Below are positions 1-5,848 of a stretch of DNA of 6,321 nt, piece by piece. Below the pieces are notes generated by a model that was given only the letters and a program-made list of their open reading frames with translations, was not told the DNA's origin and ran no database searches. Within the stretch, counting starts at the first letter, position 1, and every line of letters starts with the position of its first letter. Source of the DNA: an uncultured Peptococcaceae bacterium (GTDB lineage: Bacteria > Bacillota > Peptococcia > Peptococcales > Peptococcaceae); NCBI GenBank assembly GCA_945949655.1, contig CAMFFG010000072.1, positions 1-6,321 of the forward strand. Direction: 5' to 3'. Made by a program: the position numbers and the translations under genes.

Positions 1-401
1 GGCGCGTTGCCGGCGTCTCCATGGGCAATCCCCACTGTGTGATCTTTGAGGACGCCATCGACGGCCTTGACCTTGCGGCCATCGGCCCCCGGTTTGAGTA
101 CGCCGCGGAGTTCCCGGAGCGGGTCAACACGGAGTTCGTCCGTGTCGTCAACCGCACGACGCTGCGGATGCGGGTCTGGGAGCGGGGCAGCGGAGAGACC
201 TGGGCCTGCGGCACCGGTGCCTGCGCCACCACGGTAGCCTGTATCTTAAACGGCAGGACCGGCAGAAATATCAAACTGCATCTGGATGGCGGCGATTTAG
301 AGGTGCGCTGGGATGAAGCCAGCGGGCACCTGTACATGACAGGCCCTGCCGAGACCGTATTTACCGGAGATTATCCGCTGGAGGGCATGCTGCATGAATG
401 A
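1..401 (+). CDS. dapF: Diaminopimelate epimerase, C-terminal half (5' end outside window)
   Basis: This enzyme interconverts LL- and meso-2,6-diaminopimelate in the cytoplasm, the step before meso-DAP is used for lysine and for peptidoglycan cross-links. The reading frame is open from base 3, so the gene starts upstream; the Met codon at 21 is inside the conserved VSMGNPH substrate-binding motif and is not the start. Also visible are NTEFV, the counterpart of the family's substrate-binding Asn, and ERGSGETWACGTGAC, whose Cys (codon 207-209) is the second of the two catalytic cysteines. The first Cys (NCGNG motif) lies outside the window. About 133 of the usual roughly 275-280 residues are present and the C-terminus looks complete. 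The 5' part is very GC-rich (42 of 60 bases at 61-120). The stop lies inside zapA. The identification is secure. Confidence 0.97.
   Translation, partial: RVAGVSMGNPHCVIFEDAIDGLDLAAIGPRFEYAAEFPERVNTEFVRVVNRTTLRMRVWERGSGETWACGTGACATTVACILNGRTGRNIKLHLDGGDLEVRWDEASGHLYMTGPAETVFTGDYPLEGMLHE
380..385 (+). promoter_or_regulatory. Shine-Dalgarno site of zapA inside dapF
   Basis: GGAGGG lies 8 bases before the ATG at 394, within the last codons of dapF. It supports ATG 394 over the out-of-frame ATG at 398. No separate promoter is evident, so zapA is probably read from the dapF transcript. Confidence 0.75.
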
Positions 402-648
402 GCGGGAAAAGATCAGTGTAGAGATTTACGGGCAGATGTACACCCTGCGGGTGATGCCGGAGGAAAAAGCAAAGGTGGAGGCCATTGCAGCTCATGTCAA
501 TGACATGATGCATCAGATCGGCGATGGGCAGAACCGGCTGGATTACCGGGATGTGGCTGTGCTGGCGGCGATGAATATTGCCGAGGAATATTTCAAGCTG
601 GAGCAGAAATACGGCGAGCTTCTGGCCATTGTGGACTACGAAAAATAA
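394..648 (+). CDS. zapA: Cell division protein ZapA
   Basis: ZapA is a small cytoplasmic protein that binds FtsZ, promotes filament bundling and stabilises the Z-ring. The 84-residue product has the family layout: an N-terminal beta-strand region with an IYGQMYTLRV segment (about residues 11-20), then a helix around EEKAKVEAIAAHVNDMM, then LDYRDVAVLAAMNIAEEYFKLEQKY, the dimerising coiled-coil helix near the C-terminus. Length and the VAVLAAMNIAEEY signature match short Gram-positive ZapA proteins. The start codon overlaps the dapF stop region by 8 bases and has a good GGAGGG site, so translational coupling to dapF is likely. No convincing terminator follows; a 117-base gap with its own promoter separates it from the next gene. 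FtsZ binding is known for the family and not visible in the sequence. Confidence 0.93.
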   Translation: MNEREKISVEIYGQMYTLRVMPEEKAKVEAIAAHVNDMMHQIGDGQNRLDYRDVAVLAAMNIAEEYFKLEQKYGELLAIVDYEK

Positions 649-713
649 TGTGAAGAAAAAAAAGTTATACCACTCATTTTTCGTGGTTGCCTATAGAGTT
701 TCCCCACAATTCA

Positions 714-722
714 TGGTATACT
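714..722 (+). promoter_or_regulatory. Extended -10 promoter for the GCS2-family gene
   Basis: TGGTATACT combines a TGn extension (714-716) with a near-consensus -10 hexamer TATACT (717-722). At 17 bases upstream there is only a poor -35 match (TAGAGT at 694-699, 3 of 6), which is common for extended -10 promoters. The expected transcript start near 729 would leave a 5' leader of about 37 bases with GGAG at 751-754, 11 bases before the ATG at 766. Confidence 0.55.
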
Positions 723-730
723 ATGGGCAT

Positions 731-740
731 ATAAATTTAT
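731..740 (+). other. 10-bp perfect palindrome in the leader of the GCS2-family gene
   Basis: ATAAATTTAT is its own reverse complement and sits between the predicted transcription start and the ribosome binding site, where a repressor could act. It is purely A/T and may be chance in this AT-rich gap. No regulator is implied by the sequence. Confidence 0.2.
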
Positions 741-765
741 CTGTTGAAATGGAGCGTTGTGATAT

Positions 766-2010
766 ATGTTAAAAGAACGGATCGTAGCATGTCTGAAAAA
801 AAATGAAGTGATCCATGAGGAATTTCAGATCGGCGTCAGCTTTGGTCATTTCCTGGTAAACCGGGCAGACTTAACGGCAGTGCCGTTTGATGGTGAAAAC
901 GGCATTGAAAGTCTGCTGGAATATCTGACCCGGAGTGACTGGGAAGGACTGTACGAAGAAGACGCGCTGATCGGTGCGCAGAAAGATAACACCACTGTGC
1001 TGGTGCAGGCCGGCGGCCAGATCGAAGTGCAGATCGCCAAAACAGACAGTCTGAAAGTGATCGACAAAGCCTATCTGGATTTCCTGCAGAGCTTAGGCAG
1101 CGAACTGGAAGCCAGAAACCAGTTGCTGTTATCCATCGGGTATCAGCCGGTGAGCAAGGCGGAAGAGATCGAAACAGTGCCGATGGTGAAAGCCCAGCTG
1201 CTGACCGAAGCGCTGAAAGACGACAAAGCTGCGCTGCAGACCTTAAAAGCTGCTGCCAAAACAGTTGTGACACTGGATTATGCTCATAGCGACGATATGG
1301 AAAAGAAATATCGTGTACTCTACACCTTGGCTCCTGTTTTTGCTGCATTGCTGGACAATGTGCCGGTGGTGGACGGTGCGGATTACGATCAGTTTGTGGC
1401 AGGCATCGCACTGGATGATGCCATGCAGACTGCGCTGTCCAAGGTGGAAAATGTCATCAGCGGACACAGCTTCAAATATGCCCAGTATGCCAATATTGTA
1501 GCCAATGCACCGGCCATTGCGGTGGAAGAAGGCCAGAGCATCAAAGCTACCGATCTTACCAATGAAGAAGTGTATGATAACCGGGATGTCAGCGACGATG
1601 CGGTTGCCGGCGTGCTGGATATGATGATGCCGGAGATCAAACTGACTGCCAGCGGCATGGAACTGCATTTTGTGGATGCACTGCCTTATCCGCTGAACAT
1701 GGCTTATGTGGCACTGATCAAAGGGCTGATGTATAACGCCGATAACCTGAATGCGCTGAGCGAATTTGTGACCAACCTGAGCAAAGAACTGCAGGACGGT
1801 CTGCGGGCTTCGGTGATCGCCGAAGGTATGGAAGCAAAATTCAACGAAGGTACCGTGCGGGAAGTTGCAAAAGATCTGTACTTTATGGCAACCCCCATGC
1901 TGCCGGAAAACGAACAGCATTACACCCAGCCGCTGGACGCCATCATCTTCAAAAACATTTGTCCAAAAAATATCACCAAGCGTCAGCTGACTGCTATGCA
2001 GGGAAAATAA
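766..2010 (+). CDS. GCS2-family (glutamate-cysteine ligase-like) protein, probably catalytically degenerate
   Basis: The 414-residue protein follows the fold order of the GCS2 family, whose members join glutamate to cysteine using ATP. Recognisable blocks are IGVSFGHFLV (residues 22-31, usual form G-V-E-x-E-H/F), GENGIESLLEYL, GGQIEVQIA (83-91), the S-I-G-Y-Q-P turn, LDYAHSDDM (170-178, usual form LDYASEEDM), PEIKL (289-293) and ALIKGLMYN (316-324, usual form GLLYD). It has no signal peptide or membrane segment. The two acidic residues expected in the first block, metal ligands in characterised glutamate-cysteine ligases, are Ser25 and Gly27 here. The usual FANSP stretch reads LLDNVP, and the Arg-containing segment after it is not recognisable. 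Residue E87 is retained. I therefore infer a family member of unknown, possibly non-catalytic role. The start is set by ATG 766 with GGAG 11 bases upstream. It is transcribed alone between its own promoter and terminator, with no gshB or other thiol gene in view. Confidence 0.7.
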   Translation: MLKERIVACLKKNEVIHEEFQIGVSFGHFLVNRADLTAVPFDGENGIESLLEYLTRSDWEGLYEEDALIGAQKDNTTVLVQAGGQIEVQIAKTDSLKVIDKAYLDFLQSLGSELEARNQLLLSIGYQPVSKAEEIETVPMVKAQLLTEALKDDKAALQTLKAAAKTVVTLDYAHSDDMEKKYRVLYTLAPVFAALLDNVPVVDGADYDQFVAGIALDDAMQTALSKVENVISGHSFKYAQYANIVANAPAIAVEEGQSIKATDLTNEEVYDNRDVSDDAVAGVLDMMMPEIKLTASGMELHFVDALPYPLNMAYVALIKGLMYNADNLNALSEFVTNLSKELQDGLRASVIAEGMEAKFNEGTVREVAKDLYFMATPMLPENEQHYTQPLDAIIFKNICPKNITKRQLTAMQGK

Positions 2011-2036
2011 GAAAAGAAGATATTTGGAACTTTTAC

Positions 2037-2070
2037 AGCGCCTGTCGTTTCGACAGGCGTTATTTCTTAT
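2037..2070 (+). terminator. Intrinsic terminator after the GCS2-family gene
   Basis: A perfect 9-bp, GC-rich stem (2039-2047 pairing with 2051-2059) closes a TTT loop and can be extended outward by a G-T and an A-T pair. It is followed by the T-rich run TTATTTCTTAT. It lies 29 bases past the stop at 2010 and separates the housekeeping transcript from the cas operon. Confidence 0.9.
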
Positions 2071-2089
2071 CTGTTTTCTGTAAAAACAG
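2071..2089 (+). other. Second AT-rich hairpin between terminator and cas12a promoter
   Basis: CTGTTTT at 2071-2077 pairs exactly with AAAACAG at 2083-2089 across a 5-base loop. It lies directly after the main terminator and could act as a back-up stop or be a fortuitous AT-rich inverted repeat. It does not resemble a Cas12a crRNA repeat, which has a TCTAC...GTAGA stem. Confidence 0.35.
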
Positions 2090-2106
2090 TTGATGCAATC
2101 TTGTAC

Positions 2107-2135
2107 TTTTCTGTTGTCTGTTTATCGGATATAAT
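2107..2135 (+). promoter_or_regulatory. Promoter of the cas12a-cas4 operon
   Basis: A perfect -10 hexamer TATAAT occupies 2130-2135. At 17-base spacing the -35 position (2107-2112, TTTTCT) matches only 3 of 6, and TTGTAC at 2101-2106 is too far away (23 bases). The expected start near 2142 gives a short leader of about 26 bases. The location between a terminator and the first cas gene supports it; the weak -35 leaves strength and regulation open. Confidence 0.6.
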
Positions 2136-2154
2136 AAAAGAAAGAAACATTTGA

Positions 2155-2160
2155 GGGAGG
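2155..2160 (+). promoter_or_regulatory. Strong Shine-Dalgarno site of cas12a
   Basis: GGGAGG ends 7 bases before the ATG at 2168. An ATG at 2161 directly abuts the site and is in another frame, so it is not usable. The spacing fixes the Cas12a start at 2168, which also gives the N-terminus expected for the family. Confidence 0.85.
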
Positions 2161-2167
2161 ATGGCGT

Positions 2168-5100
2168 ATGAAAAAAATAGAGATGTTTACCAATCAGTAT
2201 GCACTGTCCAAAACATTACAGTTCAGTCTGATTCCAGTGGGAGAGACAGAGCAGAATTTTGAAGGCAAATTACTGCTGGAGGAAGATGAAAAACGGGCCG
2301 AAAGCTATCAGAAGGTGAAAGGGTTGATTGACCGCTATCACAAAGATTATATTGAGCGCCGTCTGAATTGCTGTCACCTTTCCAAAGCGCTGCAGGTATA
2401 TGCTGATCTGTATGAAAAACCAGGAAGAACGGAGAAAGAAACGGACCAGCTGAGAAAAGCGGAGGAAACGCTGCGCAAGGAAGTTGCCAGACATCTGCAG
2501 GGCATTTCCAAAGAGGAAAAAGCAGAGTATAAAGCTTTGTTTGGTGCAGATATGATTTGTACATTCCTGCCGCGTTTTCTGACCGACGCGGAAGAATTGC
2601 AAACGGCAAAAGAGTTTGAGAAATTTACAACGTATTTCACTGGTTTTTACACAAATCGTGAGAATATGTATGCAGAGGATGAGAAGGGAACTTCCATTGC
2701 CTACCGGTGTATCCATGAGAATCTTCCAAAATTTCTGGACAATCGGAAAAACTATGCCAGGGTGAAAGAAGCACTTCCTGCAGAAACGTGGTGCACGCTG
2801 GAAAAACATTTCCCACAGATCAATGACATGTTTGCTGTGGAGCAATTTGAGCAGGTGCTGAGTCAGTCCGGAATTGATACTTATAATCAAATGTTAGGTG
2901 GCTATATCACAGAAGACGGAAATAAAATACAGGGCCTGAATGAAGCAATCAATCTGTATAATCAGCAATATGCCAAGAAAAATCATGCTATGCGTCTACC
3001 GCTTTTCAAACCGTTATTCAAGCAGATTTTAAGCGACAGAATCAGTATTTCTTTTATCCCGGAAAAAATTACAGAGGATACAGAATTGCTGCATCTTGTG
3101 CAGCAGATGTATCAGCAGGGGGTTAAGGATGCGGTAGAGCATTTGCAGCAGCTGTTTGCTGGAATCGATCAGTATGAGCCAAGCGGTATTTATCTGGGCA
3201 ATCGGGCAGCGGTGACAGACCTTTCACAGCGGGTATTTGGTTCGTGGAATGCACTACCAGATGCATGGAAAGCGGCGTATGAAGCGCAGCATCCCATTGG
3301 GAAAAAAGATCCGGAAACGTATAGCGTGGAAGTTAAGCGTGCCTATCAGAAGGTGGAAAGCTTCAGTATCACAGAATTGCAGCAGATGGGGGAACACAGC
3401 TTACAAGACGATGCAGGGCAGGGCATCGTGCAGTATTTGCAGCATACCGTACCGGAAGTTGCAGCGGCAATAACGGAACATTACGCTGCTGTTCAGCAGT
3501 TATTGACAGAACCATACTGCGAGGAGAAAAAGCTGGCCAGCAACAAAGAAGCCGTTGCTTTGCTGAAAGCATTTCTGGACAGTTTGAAAGATTTTGAGCG
3601 CATGGTAAAACCGTGGAACGGTTCTGGAAAAGAGGCAGATAAAGATGATGTATTCTATGGCGAATTTCTCCCGCCGTATCAGGCTCTGACTGCCATAGAT
3701 CTTGTGTATGATAAAGTGCGTAATTATCTGACCCAGAAGCCATATACTCGCGATAAGATCAAGTTGAATTTTGAGAATCCGCAATTATTAGGTGGATGGG
3801 ATGAAAGTAAAGAACGGGATTATCGTACCGTATTGCTGCGCAGAGATGGACTATATTATCTGGCCATTATGGATAAATCAGACAGCAAAATATTTATGCA
3901 GACAGATTCTTTGCCGACAGAGAAAACTGTATGTTATGAAAAAATGGAATATAAGCTTTTGCCTGGCCCAAACAAGATGCTGCCGAAGGTTTTCTTTGCC
4001 AAATCCAATGCAGATCTGTATCAGCCATCGGCAGAAATTCTGAACATACGCGCAACGGAATCTTTCAAAAAGGGCGATCATTTTAATCTGGCGGATTGTC
4101 ACAAAATGATTGATTTTTATAAGCAGTCCATCGCAAAAAATCACGATTGGGATGTTTTCCAGTTTCAGTTTTCCCCGACCGAAAGTTATGCAGATATCAG
4201 TGCCTTTTACAAAGAGGTAGAACAGCAAGGATACGCGATCAACTTTAAACCGATTCCGATGGACTATATCGATGAAAAAATAAGAGAAGGCAAGCTGTAT
4301 CTGTTCCAGATCTACAATAAGGATTTTTCGCCATACAGTAAAGGAACCCCCAATCTGCATACCCTATATTTTAAAATGCTGTTTGACCAGCGAAATCTGG
4401 ATGATGTGGTGTATAAACTGAATGGCGGGGCCGAAATGTTCTACCGTAAGGCCAGTATCAAGCCTGCGGAACAGGTGGTACATCCGGCCAATCAGCCAAT
4501 TAAAAACAAAAATCTGAAAAATACAAAGGAAGAAAGCGTATTTGCCTACGATTTAGTAAAGGATAAACGCTATACCAGAAGACAGTTCTCGCTGCATGTG
4601 CCAATTACTTTAAACTTTAAAGCGCCCAATGCCCGCAATATGAACCTGGAAGTAAGAAAGGCGCTGAAGGCTGCAGAGGAAACCTATGTGATCGGGATCG
4701 ACAGAGGGGAACGAAATCTGATTTATCTCTGTGTGGTCAACAGCCAGGGGCAGATTGTGGAGCAGAAGTCGCTGAATGAAATCGTGGGCGATCAGGGCTA
4801 TACGGTAGATTATCATGCGCTTCTGGACCAGCGGGAAAAAGACCGTGACAAAGCGCGCAAGAGCTGGGATACCATTGCAACTATCAAGGAACTGAAAGAA
4901 GGCTATTTGAGCCAGGTCGTACACGAAATCTGCCGGCTGGTGGTCAAATATGATGCAGTGATCGCCATGGAAGACTTGAATACGGGATTTAAAAACAGTC
5001 GTGTAAAGGTGGAAAAACAGGTATATCAGAAGTTTGAAACCATGTTGAAGGACAAGCTGAATTATCTGGTCGATAAAAAGATACCGCCAACAGAGCCAGG

Positions 5101-5848
5101 CGGGCTGCTGCATGCCTATCAGCTGACCAATCAGAATGGTGGTGGTCTGCAGGATGGATTTATTTTTTATGTGCCAGCATGGCTGACCAGTAAAATAGAT
5201 CCGACAACAGGATTTGTAGATTTACTGAAACCCAGATACACCAGCGTTGCGGCTGCACAGGAGTTTGTTTCCAGATTCCAGAGGATCTCTTACAATGCAG
5301 CAGAAAATATGTTTGAATTTACATTCAACTATGATGATTTCCAGGCCCATACGCAGGATTTCCGCAAGCAGTGGACGATATGCAGCAATGGGGAGCGAAT
5401 CCGTTCCTTCCGCAATGCCAGTGGAGTGTGGGAACAGGAAATCGTTGTACTGACGACAGCGTTCCAGAACTTATTTGCAGCCTATCAGATTCCACAGAGT
5501 GAGGACATGAAACCGGCTATTCTGGCGCAAACAGAAAAAGACTTTTTCAGTCAGTTAATCTATTTGCTGCGGTTGACCCTGCAAATGCGTAACAGTATGA
5601 CTGGATGTGTGGATGTGGATTATCTGATCTCTCCGGTGCGAAACCAGGAGGGTACGTTCTATGACAGCCGTGATGCACAGGAAACTCTGCCGAAAGATGC
5701 CGACGCCAACGGTGCATACCATATTGCGCGCAAAGCATTATGGGCCATTGAAAAAATAAAACAGGTGCAGACTGAAGAAGATTTGAAAACGGTAAAACTA
5801 GCTGTTACCAATAAAGAGTGGCTGCGCTATATGCAGGAGATAGTATGA
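2168..5848 (+). CDS. cas12a: CRISPR-associated endonuclease Cas12a (Cpf1), type V-A effector
   Basis: Cas12a matures its own crRNA and cuts PAM-flanked DNA with one RuvC site. At 1226 aa it matches LbCas12a (1228). Layout: WED-I with SKTLQFSLIPVGET (14-27), REC1 with seed-contact arginines R164 and R180, REC2 (W360), WED-II and PAM-interacting region with GGWDESKERDY (542-552, K548) and KMLPK (K607), then WED-III with processing residues H772, K781 and K798 in the spacing of FnCas12a H843/K852/K869. The nuclease part holds D845 (GIDRGERN), bridge-helix W900, E935 (MEDLNTGFK), Nuc arginine R1141 (LQMRNS) and D1179 (DADANGAYH), so the RuvC triad is intact. Oddities: position 18 is Gln instead of Arg, and the loop at 989-996 is four residues short. 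No frameshift or internal stop is seen. Role numbering from other orthologs is by motif comparison from memory. Confidence 0.98.
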   Translation: MKKIEMFTNQYALSKTLQFSLIPVGETEQNFEGKLLLEEDEKRAESYQKVKGLIDRYHKDYIERRLNCCHLSKALQVYADLYEKPGRTEKETDQLRKAEETLRKEVARHLQGISKEEKAEYKALFGADMICTFLPRFLTDAEELQTAKEFEKFTTYFTGFYTNRENMYAEDEKGTSIAYRCIHENLPKFLDNRKNYARVKEALPAETWCTLEKHFPQINDMFAVEQFEQVLSQSGIDTYNQMLGGYITEDGNKIQGLNEAINLYNQQYAKKNHAMRLPLFKPLFKQILSDRISISFIPEKITEDTELLHLVQQMYQQGVKDAVEHLQQLFAGIDQYEPSGIYLGNRAAVTDLSQRVFGSWNALPDAWKAAYEAQHPIGKKDPETYSVEVKRAYQKVESFSITELQQMGEHSLQDDAGQGIVQYLQHTVPEVAAAITEHYAAVQQLLTEPYCEEKKLASNKEAVALLKAFLDSLKDFERMVKPWNGSGKEADKDDVFYGEFLPPYQALTAIDLVYDKVRNYLTQKPYTRDKIKLNFENPQLLGGWDESKERDYRTVLLRRDGLYYLAIMDKSDSKIFMQTDSLPTEKTVCYEKMEYKLLPGPNKMLPKVFFAKSNADLYQPSAEILNIRATESFKKGDHFNLADCHKMIDFYKQSIAKNHDWDVFQFQFSPTESYADISAFYKEVEQQGYAINFKPIPMDYIDEKIREGKLYLFQIYNKDFSPYSKGTPNLHTLYFKMLFDQRNLDDVVYKLNGGAEMFYRKASIKPAEQVVHPANQPIKNKNLKNTKEESVFAYDLVKDKRYTRRQFSLHVPITLNFKAPNARNMNLEVRKALKAAEETYVIGIDRGERNLIYLCVVNSQGQIVEQKSLNEIVGDQGYTVDYHALLDQREKDRDKARKSWDTIATIKELKEGYLSQVVHEICRLVVKYDAVIAMEDLNTGFKNSRVKVEKQVYQKFETMLKDKLNYLVDKKIPPTEPGGLLHAYQLTNQNGGGLQDGFIFYVPAWLTSKIDPTTGFVDLLKPRYTSVAAAQEFVSRFQRISYNAAENMFEFTFNYDDFQAHTQDFRKQWTICSNGERIRSFRNASGVWEQEIVVLTTAFQNLFAAYQIPQSEDMKPAILAQTEKDFFSQLIYLLRLTLQMRNSMTGCVDVDYLISPVRNQEGTFYDSRDAQETLPKDADANGAYHIARKALWAIEKIKQVQTEEDLKTVKLAVTNKEWLRYMQEIV
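5835..5839 (+). promoter_or_regulatory. Shine-Dalgarno site of cas4 within the end of cas12a
   Basis: AGGAG lies 5 bases before the ATG at 5845, inside the last codons of cas12a. With the ATGA stop-start overlap it indicates re-initiation or coupled translation of cas4 on the cas12a message. Confidence 0.7.

Noticed and set aside
669..687. Hairpin ACCAC/GTGGT after zapA, possible terminator
   Set aside because: The stem is only 5 bp with a 9-base loop and no T-run follows on the plus strand. On the minus strand a T8 run follows five bases later, but no leftward gene needs a terminator here.
666..720. Inverted repeat TATACCA...TGGTATA overlapping the extended -10
   Set aside because: A 7-bp pair with a 41-base gap is expected by chance in a region this size, and the right arm is explained by the promoter itself.
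578..772. Plus-strand 64-codon frame bridging zapA and the next gene
   Set aside because: It begins inside zapA in another frame, runs through an intergenic promoter, has no Shine-Dalgarno site and no recognisable product.
796..803. A8 run near the start of the GCS2-family gene, possible slippage or phase-variation tract
   Set aside because: The run encodes Lys-Lys-Asn in a normal N-terminus and the frame is intact. Eight A residues alone do not support programmed slippage.
1243..1920. Long minus-strand open frame (225 codons) opposite the GCS2-family gene
   Set aside because: Its product is rich in His, Phe, Cys and Ile with no recognisable motif, it lies wholly opposite a well-supported gene, and it lacks a convincing ribosome site. 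It is a shadow frame.
2161..2163. Upstream ATG as alternative cas12a start
   Set aside because: It is out of frame with Cas12a and directly abuts the Shine-Dalgarno site, leaving no spacing for initiation.
2011..2167. Search for a CRISPR repeat, crRNA-like hairpin or tracr-like RNA next to cas12a
   Set aside because: No TCTAC...GTAGA stem or repeated unit is present here or elsewhere in the window. The GTAGAT occurrences (4804 and 5216 regions) lie in cas12a codons without the paired arm.
2270..2890. Minus-strand open frame (206 codons) opposite the cas12a N-terminal region
   Set aside because: The plus strand encodes clear Cas12a motifs here. The antisense product is a low-complexity Phe/Leu/Cys-rich sequence without family features.
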